Source of the DNA: Hyphomicrobiales bacterium
GTDB lineage: Bacteria; Pseudomonadota; Alphaproteobacteria; Rhizobiales; Rhizobiaceae
NCBI GenBank assembly: GCA_900472785.1
Contig: UCJH01000026.1
Location: 1,459 to 65,458 of the forward strand
Direction of reading: 5' to 3'
Length of the DNA: 64,000 bases
The position numbers were made by a program, and so were the translations under genes. Each line of letters starts with the position of its first letter. Position 1 is the first letter of the stretch. The notes beneath the pieces are model-generated. The model was not told the DNA's origin and searched no databases. It was given only the letters and a program-made list of their open reading frames with translations. Of the stretch, positions 52,769 through 61,951 are shown piece after piece.

Positions 52769-53164
52769 ATGACGAATGTCACCAAAAGCCGGCCGCTCTC
52801 GCCGCATCTGCAGATCTACAAGCCGATCCCGACGATGATCATGTCGATTGTGCACCGCATCACGGGCGGCGCGCTGTATTTCGGCACGGTTCTGGTCGCC
52901 TGGTGGCTGATTGCCGCAGCGACCGGTCCCGCCTATTACGATTGGGTCAGCTGGGCGTTTGGCACGATCCTCGGACGGCTGGTTCTGTTCGGCTACACCT
53001 GGGCGCTCATTCATCACATGCTCGGCGGCCTGCGCCATTTCGTGTGGGATCTCGGTCATGGCTACGAGAAGCATTTCGCCACCAAGCTTGCCATTGCCAA
53101 CCTGATCGGCTCCGTCGTGATCACGCTGCTGATCTGGGTCGGCGGCTATGCGATCCGGTTCTGA
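52769..53164 (+). CDS. sdhC: Succinate dehydrogenase cytochrome b556 subunit
   Basis: 131-residue membrane anchor with three helices. The N-terminal [33 protein letters not shown] contains the SdhC signature with Ser/Arg near the quinone site, and [17 protein letters not shown] carries the haem-ligand His. The start at 52769 has GGGG a few nt before; a TTG at 52751 would only add six residues. First gene of sdhCDAB. Confidence 0.95.
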   Translation: MTNVTKSRPLSPHLQIYKPIPTMIMSIVHRITGGALYFGTVLVAWWLIAAATGPAYYDWVSWAFGTILGRLVLFGYTWALIHHMLGGLRHFVWDLGHGYEKHFATKLAIANLIGSVVITLLIWVGGYAIRF

Positions 53165-53177
53165 GGGAGACAGTCTG

Positions 53178-53558
53178 ATGGATATGCGCACCCCTCTCGG
53201 CAAGGTCCGGGGCCTCGGTTCCGCCAAGGATGGAACCGAACATTTCTGGCGCCAGCGCCTGACGGCAGTGGCCAACGTGCCGCTGATGATCTTCTTCGTG
53301 ATCTTCGTCGTCCGCTATGCCGGCGCGCCGCATGCGGAGGTTCTGGCTGCCCTGTCCAATCCCTTCGTGGCGGTGGTCATGGGGCTCGTCGTCCTGTCCG
53401 GCCTGATCCACATGAAGCTCGGCATGCAGGTGATCATCGAAGACTACGTGCACGGCGAGGGCCTGAAGGTTCTCTGCGTCATGCTGAACACTTTTTTTGC
53501 GATTGCCGTCGGTGGGCTCTGTCTGTTCGCCGTCCTGAAAATCGCGTTTGCAGGATAA
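53178..53558 (+). CDS. sdhD: Succinate dehydrogenase membrane anchor subunit
   Basis: 126-residue second anchor with three helices ([62 protein letters not shown]). The N-terminal [32 protein letters not shown] and [20 protein letters not shown], holding the haem His and the quinone-site Asp-Tyr, are standard for alphaproteobacteria. GAGGGAG precedes the ATG at 53178. Confidence 0.95.
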   Translation: MDMRTPLGKVRGLGSAKDGTEHFWRQRLTAVANVPLMIFFVIFVVRYAGAPHAEVLAALSNPFVAVVMGLVVLSGLIHMKLGMQVIIEDYVHGEGLKVLCVMLNTFFAIAVGGLCLFAVLKIAFAG

Positions 53559-53564
53559 TTCGTC

Positions 53565-55424
53565 ATGGCATCCACAAGCTCGGCATCCACACCGCCGCTT
53601 TCCGCAAACGGCAAGGCCTACGAATATGTCGATCACGCCTATGACGTGATCGTCGTCGGCGCCGGCGGCGCCGGCCTTCGCGCCACGCTCGGCATGGCCG
53701 AGCAGGGTTTCAAGACCGCCTGCATCACCAAGGTTTTCCCGACGCGCTCCCATACGGTCGCAGCGCAGGGCGGCATTGCGGCCTCGCTGCAGAACATGAC
53801 GCCCGACAGCTGGCAATGGCACCTCTACGACACCGTCAAGGGCTCGGACTGGCTCGGTGACGTCGATGCCATGCAGTATCTTGCTATGGAAGCGCCAAAG
53901 GCGGTCTATGAGCTTGAGCATTACGGCGTTCCCTTCTCGCGCAATGCCGAGGGCAAGATCTACCAGCGGCCGTTCGGCGGCCACATGCAGAATTATGGCG
54001 AGGGGCCGCCCGTGCAGCGCACCTGCGCCGCTGCCGACCGCACCGGCCACGCCATCCTGCACACGCTCTATGGCCAGTCGCTGAAGCACAATGCCGAATT
54101 CTTCATCGAGTATTTCGCCCTCGACCTGATCATGTCGGATGACGGCAGCCGTTGCACCGGCGTCGTTGCCTGGAACCTCGACGACGGCACGATCCACCGC
54201 TTCGCCGCCAAGATGGTGGTGCTGGCGACCGGCGGCTATGGCCGCGCCTATTTCTCGGCGACCTCCGCGCACACCTGCACCGGTGACGGCGGCGGCATGA
54301 TCGCGCGCGCCGGCCTGCCGCTGCAGGACATGGAGTTCGTGCAGTTCCATCCGACCGGCATCTACGGCGCCGGGTGCCTGATCACCGAAGGCGCGCGCGG
54401 CGAGGGCGGTTACCTCGTCAATTCCGAAGGCGAGCGCTTCATGGAGCGCTATGCGCCGTCGGCCAAGGACCTTGCCTCGCGCGACGTGGTCTCGCGCTGC
54501 ATGACGCTGGAAATCCGCGAAGGCCGCGGCGTCGGCAAGGCCAAGGACCATATCTACCTGCATCTCGACCATCTCGATCCGGCTGTCCTGCACGAACGTC
54601 TGCCGGGCATTTCCGAGAGCGCCAAGATCTTCGCCGGCGTCGATGTCACCCGCGAGCCGATCCCGGTGCTGCCGACCGTCCACTACAACATGGGCGGCAT
54701 TCCGACCAACTACTGGGGCGAGGTGCTCAACGCCGACAGTGCCAATCCGGAGCGGATCATTCCCGGCCTGATGGCCGTGGGCGAAGCCGGCTGCGCCTCG
54801 GTGCACGGCGCCAACCGCCTCGGCTCCAACTCGCTGATCGACCTCGTGGTCTTCGGCCGCGCCGCCGCCATCCGCGCCGGCGAAGTGATCGACCGTGCAT
54901 CGTCGATCCCCTCGATCAACGAAAAAGCCTCCGAAAAGATCATGACGCGCTTTGACAGGCTGCGTCACGCCAACGGCCAGACCCCGACCGCCATCCTGCG
55001 CGAAAAGATGCAGCGCACGATGCAGGAAGACGCTGCCGTGTTCCGCACGCAGGAATCGCTCGAATCCGGCTGTAAGCGGATGAGCGCGATCTGGACGGAG
55101 CTGCCCGATATCAAGGTCACCGACCGTTCGATGATCTGGAACTCCGATCTGGTCGAAACGCTTGAGCTGGAAAACCTGATGGCCAACGCCATCACGACGG
55201 TCTATGGCGCCGAGGCCCGCAAGGAAAGCCGTGGGAGCCATGCCCGGGAAGACTATGTCGACGGTCCGTTCGCCGGCCGCGACGACGTCAACTGGCGCAA
55301 GCACACGCTGTCCTGGGTGAATGAGGCAGGCGAGGTGAAGCTCGATTACCGCCCGGTTCATACCGAATTGCTGCAGCCGGGCATCGATCCCTACAAGATC
55401 GAACCGAAGGCGCGTGTGTATTGA
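53565..55424 (+). CDS. sdhA: Succinate dehydrogenase flavoprotein subunit
   Basis: Oxidises succinate to fumarate with covalently bound FAD. The 619-residue product has [23 protein letters not shown], the FAD-linked His in [16 protein letters not shown], the [25 protein letters not shown] block, the catalytic Arg region [14 protein letters not shown] and [23 protein letters not shown]. It begins 6 nt after sdhD. Immediately after its stop codon lies a gene for a small cysteine-rich protein rather than sdhB, which is unusual. Confidence 0.97.
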   Translation: MASTSSASTPPLSANGKAYEYVDHAYDVIVVGAGGAGLRATLGMAEQGFKTACITKVFPTRSHTVAAQGGIAASLQNMTPDSWQWHLYDTVKGSDWLGDVDAMQYLAMEAPKAVYELEHYGVPFSRNAEGKIYQRPFGGHMQNYGEGPPVQRTCAAADRTGHAILHTLYGQSLKHNAEFFIEYFALDLIMSDDGSRCTGVVAWNLDDGTIHRFAAKMVVLATGGYGRAYFSATSAHTCTGDGGGMIARAGLPLQDMEFVQFHPTGIYGAGCLITEGARGEGGYLVNSEGERFMERYAPSAKDLASRDVVSRCMTLEIREGRGVGKAKDHIYLHLDHLDPAVLHERLPGISESAKIFAGVDVTREPIPVLPTVHYNMGGIPTNYWGEVLNADSANPERIIPGLMAVGEAGCASVHGANRLGSNSLIDLVVFGRAAAIRAGEVIDRASSIPSINEKASEKIMTRFDRLRHANGQTPTAILREKMQRTMQEDAAVFRTQESLESGCKRMSAIWTELPDIKVTDRSMIWNSDLVETLELENLMANAITTVYGAEARKESRGSHAREDYVDGPFAGRDDVNWRKHTLSWVNEAGEVKLDYRPVHTELLQPGIDPYKIEPKARVY

Positions 55425-55426
55425 GC

Positions 55427-55714
55427 ATGTCGATAACGGGGAAGCAGAATTCCAAGTCCATTGCTGCGACGGATTTGTTGCGGTCTGAAAAGGACGAATT
55501 ATTCGCTTGCCTCTGCTGCTGCAGCTATTCTTTGACTGAAGCAGGTTGTTATGAGATTTGCGAGGTCTGTGGCTGGGAGGACGATTCCGTCCAAGAAGCA
55601 AAGCCTAACCTTGAAGGCGGAGCCAATAGGGTTAGCCTGTTTCAGGCGCGCAACAATTATAGCTTGATAGGCCATTCCGATCAGGACGTGCGTCCGTGGC
55701 CAAGATTGCCATAG
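55427..55714 (+). CDS. CPCC-type cysteine-rich protein inside the sdh operon
   Basis: 95-residue protein with the CPCC-family pattern: FACLCCCSYSLTEAGCYEICEVCGWEDDSVQ then NLEGGANRVSLFQARNNYSLIG. In the family the first knuckle is usually C-P-C-C; here it is C-L-C-C-C, and C-E-V-C forms the second, so a zinc knuckle is likely. It starts 3 nt after the sdhA stop codon and ends 15 nt before sdhB, so it is read with the operon. Base composition (about half G+C by eye, with codons such as TTG, TTA, AAT) differs from sdhA and sdhB, which points to insertion by transfer. Function of the family is unknown. Confidence 0.82.
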   Translation: MSITGKQNSKSIAATDLLRSEKDELFACLCCCSYSLTEAGCYEICEVCGWEDDSVQEAKPNLEGGANRVSLFQARNNYSLIGHSDQDVRPWPRLP

Positions 55715-55729
55715 AAATGGACAAGAGAA

Positions 55730-56509
55730 ATGGTTGAACTCGCTCTCCCCAAGAATTCGCAGATGACCGAAGGCAAGGTCTGGCCGAAGCCGGCCGGGGC
55801 CACCAATACGCGTGAACTGCGCATCTATCGCTGGAGCCCGGACGACGGCAAGAACCCGTCGATCGACACCTTCACCATCGATGCCGACGATTGCGGGCCA
55901 ATGGTGCTCGACGCACTGCTCTACATCAAGAACAAGATCGACCCGACGCTGACGCTGCGCCGCTCTTGCCGGGAAGGCATCTGTGGCTCCTGCGCCATGA
56001 ATATCGACGGTACCAACACGCTCGCCTGCACCAAGGGGTTGGACGAGGTGAAGGGCACCGTGAAGGTTTATCCGCTGCCGCATATGCCGGTCGTCAAGGA
56101 TCTGGTGCCCGACCTCACCAATTTCTATGCGCAGCACCGTTCGATCGAACCCTGGCTGAAGACGGTTTCGCCGACGCCAGCCAAGGAATGGAAGCAGAGC
56201 CACGAGGACCGCCAGAAACTCGACGGCCTCTACGAGTGCATTCTCTGTGCCTGCTGTTCCGCCTCCTGCCCGAGCTACTGGTGGAACGGCGACCGCTATC
56301 TCGGCCCGGCCGTGCTGCTGCAGGCCTATCGCTGGCTGATCGACTCGAGAGACGAAGCCAAGGGCGAGCGCCTCGACAACCTCGAAGATCCCTTCCGCCT
56401 CTACCGCTGCCACACCATCATGAACTGCGCCCAGACCTGTCCGAAGGGCCTCAACCCGGCCAAGGCGATCGGCGAGATCAAGAAGATGATGGTCGAGCGT
56501 CGGGTTTAA
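55730..56509 (+). CDS. sdhB: Succinate dehydrogenase iron-sulfur subunit
   Basis: 259-residue electron-transfer subunit. The plant-type 2Fe-2S site is [24 protein letters not shown], the 4Fe-4S site [17 protein letters not shown] and the 3Fe-4S site [17 protein letters not shown], all complete. The ATG at 55730 has an AAGAGAA ribosome site. sdhB is normally directly after sdhA; the CPCC gene now lies between them. Expression must pass through or around it, and nothing in the sequence suggests a separate promoter for sdhB in the 15-nt gap. Confidence 0.97.
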   Translation: MVELALPKNSQMTEGKVWPKPAGATNTRELRIYRWSPDDGKNPSIDTFTIDADDCGPMVLDALLYIKNKIDPTLTLRRSCREGICGSCAMNIDGTNTLACTKGLDEVKGTVKVYPLPHMPVVKDLVPDLTNFYAQHRSIEPWLKTVSPTPAKEWKQSHEDRQKLDGLYECILCACCSASCPSYWWNGDRYLGPAVLLQAYRWLIDSRDEAKGERLDNLEDPFRLYRCHTIMNCAQTCPKGLNPAKAIGEIKKMMVERRV

Positions 56510-56660
56510 TCTGGTTTGGCCGGCGACGAGGTGTGCAGCTGCGGCACTGTAAGCGGCGTCTCGATCCGCGGATGCAGCTTCAGACCACCCGACGGCCACC
56601 GTTTCAATCATGCCACAGATCCTAAAGATTTCCGATTCTCTTGATTTGGCAGATGGTTTT

Positions 56661-56680
56661 GCGGTAATTCCGCCTATAAT
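56661..56680 (+). promoter_or_regulatory. Promoter of the Omp19-like lipoprotein gene
   Basis: A perfect -10 box TATAAT (56675-56680) lies 45 nt before the start codon. Just upstream is a small perfect inverted repeat GCGG-TAATT-CCGC (56661-56673). No good -35 box stands at 17 nt; TTGGCA (56646-56651) is too far, so an activator or extended -10 may be used. Confidence 0.5.
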
Positions 56681-56724
56681 GTCCTGTAGCGCAGGCGTTG
56701 AATGAGAAGAGCAGGAGTAGAGAC

Positions 56725-57276
56725 ATGCGGGTTGTACATGCGGCGGCGGGGCTTGCAGTGATGCTGGCACTGACGGGATGCCAGAGAACATCCATGGGCG
56801 ACTTCAGCACGCAGAATGTTTCCCCGGCTCCACTCCAGGCTCAGCCGGTGGCAACGGTACAGTCCGGCCAGCTGTCGGATCCGACGACGTCGACCACCGA
56901 CACGTCGCAGTTTCCCGCAGCACCCGTCAGTGGCACGGCGACCGTCGACGGCACGCAACCTGCGGGCACGAATGTCGCGGCGGCGACCAATGCGCTCGAC
57001 GTCACCAAGGAATCGATGGTCGGCAACTGGCGCGTTGCGAACGGCGCCAGCTCCTGCGACATGTTCCTGACGCTGACCAATCTCGGCAGCGGCTCGCGCG
57101 GCGGCACCCGCGGCTGCGCCGGCGAGCTGACGGCCATGGGTTCCTGGGAAGTGGCCGGCAAGCAGGTGGTGCTGAAGGACCGCGACGGCAATCCGCTCGG
57201 GCGCCTGTTCAAGACTGCCGAGAAGCGCTTCGACGGCTCCACCAACAGCGGCCAGCCGCTCAGCCTCAGCCGCTGA
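56725..57276 (+). CDS. Omp19-like outer-membrane lipoprotein (Inh-fold protease inhibitor)
   Basis: 183-residue lipoprotein: lipobox LALTGC (Cys about 20), a Thr/Pro/Ser-rich linker (about 25-95) and a C-terminal beta-barrel of the Inh protease-inhibitor family ([65 protein letters not shown], with the usual Cys pair). Brucella Omp19 has this build and inhibits proteases. The start at 56725 has GGAGTAGAG upstream; an ATG at 56698 would give nine charged residues before the signal. Confidence 0.88.
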   Translation: MRVVHAAAGLAVMLALTGCQRTSMGDFSTQNVSPAPLQAQPVATVQSGQLSDPTTSTTDTSQFPAAPVSGTATVDGTQPAGTNVAAATNALDVTKESMVGNWRVANGASSCDMFLTLTNLGSGSRGGTRGCAGELTAMGSWEVAGKQVVLKDRDGNPLGRLFKTAEKRFDGSTNSGQPLSLSR

Positions 57277-57285
57277 GGATACGAG

Positions 57286-57310
57286 GCCCGGCACATAGCC
57301 GGGCTTTTTT
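57286..57310 (+). terminator. Rho-independent terminator after the Omp19-like gene
   Basis: GCCCGGC (57286-57292) and GCCGGGC (57298-57304) form a perfect 7-bp stem around ACATA and are followed by TTTTTT. It begins 10 nt after the stop codon. Confidence 0.92.
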
Positions 57311-57337
57311 CTTTTCGCCGTTTACGGCCTTGCCTCG

Positions 57338-58501
57338 GTGCAGCGCGTGCCCAATACCGAAGACAGCATCTCCCGAAAACTTCAGTCCCTGATCGCAGCC
57401 GGCGAATTGCGGGCCGACCCCGCCCAGATGGTCATCGCCCGACGGCTTGATCACCTTGCGGCAAGCCTCGTCGCCAGTCGGCCCGAGCGGAAGTCGAATG
57501 CGCTGGGATGGCTGTTCGCCTCCAAGAAGAAGGAGCATCCACCGGTCAAGGGCCAATACATCTATGGCGGTGTCGGGCGCGGAAAGACCATGCTGATGGA
57601 CCTGTTCTTCGATCAGGTTCCGATCCAGCGCAAACGGCGGGTGCATTTCCACGCCTTCATGGCCGATGTGCACGACCGAATCTTCAAGCACCGGCAGAAA
57701 CTCAAGAACGGCGAGACCCGCCAGGCCGATCCGATGCCCCCCGTGGCCTCCGAAATCTTCGCCGAAGCCCGGCTGCTCTGCTTCGACGAATTCTCGGTCA
57801 CGGATATTGCCGATGCGATGATCCTGTCGCGGCTGTTTGCCGAACTGTTCGGCAAGGGGTGCGTCATCGTCGCAACCTCCAATGTCGCGCCCGACGACCT
57901 CTATCGCGATGGCCTGAACCGCGGCCTTTTCCTCCCCTTTGTCGATCTGTTGAAGATGCATGCGGATATCGTGCCCCTCGACACGCAAACGGATTATCGG
58001 CTGGAAAAGACAGAAGGGCTTCCCGTCTGGCGTCATCCGCTCGGTCCGGAAGCAGATATGGCAATCGAAAAGGCCTGGATGCGAGAAATTCGCGGCATTC
58101 CAGCGGCTGCGGCCGAGGTCAGTTTCCGCGGCCGTGCCATTGCGGTGCCGCTTGCCGCCGGCGATTGCGCCCGGTTTACATTCGCCGATCTTTGCGCCCG
58201 GCCGCTGGGTGCCGCCGACTATCTCGCTATTCTCTCGCGCTACAAGACGCTGTTCATCGAGCATATCCCGCATCTGGGGCCGGAACGGCGCAACGAAACG
58301 AAGCGCTTCATCATGCTGGTCGATACGCTCTATGACGGCGGCGCAAGGCTGTTTGCCTCTGCGGTCACCGATCCGGCGCACCTGCTGACGGCAAAAAAAG
58401 GCACGGAGGGCTTCGAGTTCGACCGGACGGTGTCACGGCTGATCGAGATGCAGAGCGAGGAATACGCCCGAATCCATGGCGAAAAGACTGCTGCTTCATG
58501 A
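57338..58501 (+). CDS. zapE: Cell-division ATPase ZapE (AFG1 family)
   Basis: 387-residue P-loop ATPase of the AFG1/ZapE family; in E. coli ZapE contacts the Z-ring and in mitochondria Lace1/Afg1 aids removal of faulty proteins. Walker A is YIYGGVGRGKTMLMD, Walker B ARLLCFDEFSVTDIADAMIL, followed by the sensor region VIVATSNVAPDDLYRDGLNR. The start is a GTG at 57338 with weak ribosome site; another GTG lies at 57347. It stands between the sdh block and the mdh-suc operon, which is a conserved order in rhizobia. Confidence 0.93.
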   Translation: MQRVPNTEDSISRKLQSLIAAGELRADPAQMVIARRLDHLAASLVASRPERKSNALGWLFASKKKEHPPVKGQYIYGGVGRGKTMLMDLFFDQVPIQRKRRVHFHAFMADVHDRIFKHRQKLKNGETRQADPMPPVASEIFAEARLLCFDEFSVTDIADAMILSRLFAELFGKGCVIVATSNVAPDDLYRDGLNRGLFLPFVDLLKMHADIVPLDTQTDYRLEKTEGLPVWRHPLGPEADMAIEKAWMREIRGIPAAAAEVSFRGRAIAVPLAAGDCARFTFADLCARPLGAADYLAILSRYKTLFIEHIPHLGPERRNETKRFIMLVDTLYDGGARLFASAVTDPAHLLTAKKGTEGFEFDRTVSRLIEMQSEEYARIHGEKTAAS

Positions 58502-58516
58502 CAGAACGGTAACTCG

Positions 58517-58540
58517 ATTTCTTACGTTTACGTAAGAAAT
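58517..58540. repeat. Perfect inverted repeat before mdh
   Basis: ATTTCTTACG and CGTAAGAAAT (58517-58526 and 58531-58540) are exact complements around TTTA, 145 nt before mdh and 16 nt after zapE. There is no T tract downstream, so besides a terminator of zapE it may be an operator for the mdh-suc operon (the centre reads TTACGTTTACGTAA). Confidence 0.55.
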
Positions 58541-58654
58541 TTATGTTCTAACCGATTGAAATTGCTCTGTCCAAAAGTATTGGTTGATATTTTAGGTTTT
58601 GAAGGTTAAGTCCTTGCCCCGAAAGGTTTGGCGTTGCCGCGTTTCAGGCCTTGA

Positions 58655-59647
<993 letters not shown>

Positions 59648-59678
59648 TTGCCGTTCGGCTCCCAGACAGGAAAATCCC

Positions 59679-60872
59679 ATGAACATTCATGAATATCAGG
59701 CCAAGGCTCTCTTGAAGACCTTTGGCGCGCCGGTTGCCGAAGGTGTGGCGATCTTCTCGGCGGACGAGGCAGAAGCGGCTGCGAAGTCGCTTCCCGGTCC
59801 GCTCTACGTCGTCAAGAGCCAGATCCATGCCGGCGGTCGCGGCAAGGGCAAATTCAAGGAACTCGGTCCCGATGCCAAGGGCGGCGTTCGCCTGGCCTTC
59901 TCCATCGAGGAAGCCAAGGCCCATGCCAAGGACATGCTGGGCAATACGCTGGTGACCGCGCAGACCGGCGAAGCCGGCAAGCAGGTCAACCGCCTCTATA
60001 TCGAGGATGGTGCCGACATCGCCCGCGAACTCTATTGCTCGCTGCTGGTCGACCGTTCGGTCGGCCGCGTCGCCTTCGTGGTTTCGACCGAAGGCGGCAT
60101 GGACATCGAGGCTGTTGCCCATGACACGCCCGAGAAGATCCACACCATCGCCATCGATCCGGAAGCCGGCGTGACGGATGCCGATATCGCTGCGATCTCT
60201 GAGGCGCTTGAGCTTACGGGTGCAGCAGCGGAAGATGCAAAGTCGCTCTTCCCGCTGCTCTACAAGGCCTTCAACGAGAAGGACATGGCGCTGCTCGAGG
60301 TCAACCCGCTGATCGTCATGAAAAACGATCACCTGCGCGTTCTCGACGCCAAGATGTCGTTCGACGGCAATGCGGTCTTCCGCCACGACGACGTCAAGGT
60401 GCTGCGCGACGAGACCGAAGAGGATGCCAAGGAAATCGAGGCCTCCAAGTGGGACCTCGCCTATGTGGCGCTCGACGGCAACATCGGCTGCATGGTCAAT
60501 GGCGCCGGTCTCGCCATGGCGACGATGGACATCATCAAGCTCTACGGCAAGGAGCCGGCGAATTTCTGCGACGTCGGCGGTGGCGCCGGCAAGGAGAAGG
60601 TCGCGGCGGCCTTCAAGATCATCACGGCAGACCCCAAGGTCGAGGGCATTCTCGTCAATATCTTCGGCGGCATCATGAAATGCGACGTCATCGCTGAAGG
60701 CGTCGTCGCTGCCGTGCAGGAAGTCGGCCTCAAGGTTCCGCTCGTCGTGCGCCTCGAAGGCACCAATGTCGAGCTCGGCAAGAAGATCCTCAACGAATCT
60801 GGTCTCGCGATTACGGCGGCAGACGACTTGGACGATGCGGCCAAGAAGATCGTCGCTGCGATCAACGCCTAA
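59679..60872 (+). CDS. sucC: Succinyl-CoA synthetase beta subunit
   Basis: Couples succinyl-CoA to nucleotide triphosphate formation. The 397-residue ATP-grasp protein has [67 protein letters not shown] and [18 protein letters not shown]. It begins 31 nt after mdh. The 31-nt gap holds AGACAGGAAAATCCC, with a good ribosome site. ADP- or GDP-specificity cannot be read. Confidence 0.97.
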   Translation: MNIHEYQAKALLKTFGAPVAEGVAIFSADEAEAAAKSLPGPLYVVKSQIHAGGRGKGKFKELGPDAKGGVRLAFSIEEAKAHAKDMLGNTLVTAQTGEAGKQVNRLYIEDGADIARELYCSLLVDRSVGRVAFVVSTEGGMDIEAVAHDTPEKIHTIAIDPEAGVTDADIAAISEALELTGAAAEDAKSLFPLLYKAFNEKDMALLEVNPLIVMKNDHLRVLDAKMSFDGNAVFRHDDVKVLRDETEEDAKEIEASKWDLAYVALDGNIGCMVNGAGLAMATMDIIKLYGKEPANFCDVGGGAGKEKVAAAFKIITADPKVEGILVNIFGGIMKCDVIAEGVVAAVQEVGLKVPLVVRLEGTNVELGKKILNESGLAITAADDLDDAAKKIVAAINA

Positions 60873-60890
60873 TTTGAAGGACCGGAAACT

Positions 60891-61793
60891 ATGTCAATTC
60901 TCGTCAATAAAGACACCAAGGTCCTCGTTCAGGGCCTGACCGGCAAGACCGGCACGTTCCATACCGAACAGGCGCTTGCCTATTACGGCACGCAGATGGT
61001 TGGCGGCATCCACCCGAAGAAGGGTGGCGAAACCTGGACCGGTTCGAAGGGCGAAAGCCTGCCGATCTTCGCGACGGTCGCCGAAGCCAAGGAGCGGACC
61101 GGCGCCAATGCCAGCGTCATCTACGTTCCGCCGGCTGGCGCTGCCGATGCGATCATCGAGGCGATCGAAGCCGAGATCCCGTTCATCACCTGCATCACCG
61201 AAGGCATCCCTGTCATGGACATGGTGCGCGTCAAGGCGCGCCTCGACCGCTCCAAGTCGCGCCTGCTTGGGCCGAACTGCCCGGGCATCATGACACCGGA
61301 AGAATGCAAGATCGGCATCATGCCGGGCTCGATCTTCCGCAAGGGTTCGGTCGGCATCGTCTCGCGCTCCGGCACGCTGACCTATGAAGCCGTGTTCCAG
61401 ACGTCGAACGAGGGCCTTGGCCAGACGACGGCCGTCGGCATCGGCGGCGATCCGGTCAAGGGCACCGAGTTCATCGACGTGCTGGAAATGTTCCTCGCCG
61501 ACGAAGCCACGACCTCGATCATCATGATCGGCGAAATCGGCGGCGCGGCCGAAGAAGACGCAGCGCAGTTCCTCATCGACGAAGCCAAGAAGGGTCGCAA
61601 GAAGCCGATGGCCGGCTTCATTGCCGGTCGTACAGCTCCTAAGGGCCGTACCATGGGTCATGCCGGCGCTGTTGTCTCCGGCGGCAAGGGTGATGCGGAA
61701 TCCAAGATCGCGGCCATGGAAGCGGCCGGCATCAAGGTGTCGCCTTCGCCGGCGCGCCTCGGCAAGACACTGGTCGAAGTCCTCAAGGGCTGA
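60891..61793 (+). CDS. sucD: Succinyl-CoA synthetase alpha subunit
   Basis: 300-residue CoA-ligase subunit. It has the [21 protein letters not shown]-like opening ([19 protein letters not shown]), [34 protein letters not shown] and the phosphorylated active-site His in [18 protein letters not shown]. It follows sucC after 18 nt. A 158-nt gap without a gene precedes sucA, so sucA may have extra control. Confidence 0.97.
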   Translation: MSILVNKDTKVLVQGLTGKTGTFHTEQALAYYGTQMVGGIHPKKGGETWTGSKGESLPIFATVAEAKERTGANASVIYVPPAGAADAIIEAIEAEIPFITCITEGIPVMDMVRVKARLDRSKSRLLGPNCPGIMTPEECKIGIMPGSIFRKGSVGIVSRSGTLTYEAVFQTSNEGLGQTTAVGIGGDPVKGTEFIDVLEMFLADEATTSIIMIGEIGGAAEEDAAQFLIDEAKKGRKKPMAGFIAGRTAPKGRTMGHAGAVVSGGKGDAESKIAAMEAAGIKVSPSPARLGKTLVEVLKG

Positions 61794-61951
61794 CACCGGA
61801 ACAGGACAGGGCCGGTTTGGTCGCCGGCCTCATCCATCTTATTTCAAGCACCGGAATGGCGCAGACGGCGCCCTTTCGGATCAGGGTCGACCGGGGTTTG
61901 CCCGGCGCATCAAACAAGTCGGGAGGCGGACGGACAGGTCCGCGGAACACC

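Noticed and set aside
53121-55601. Minus-strand open frame of over 800 codons opposite sdhA
   Set aside because: Same artefact as other antisense frames; it has no signal, no domain and no ribosome site.
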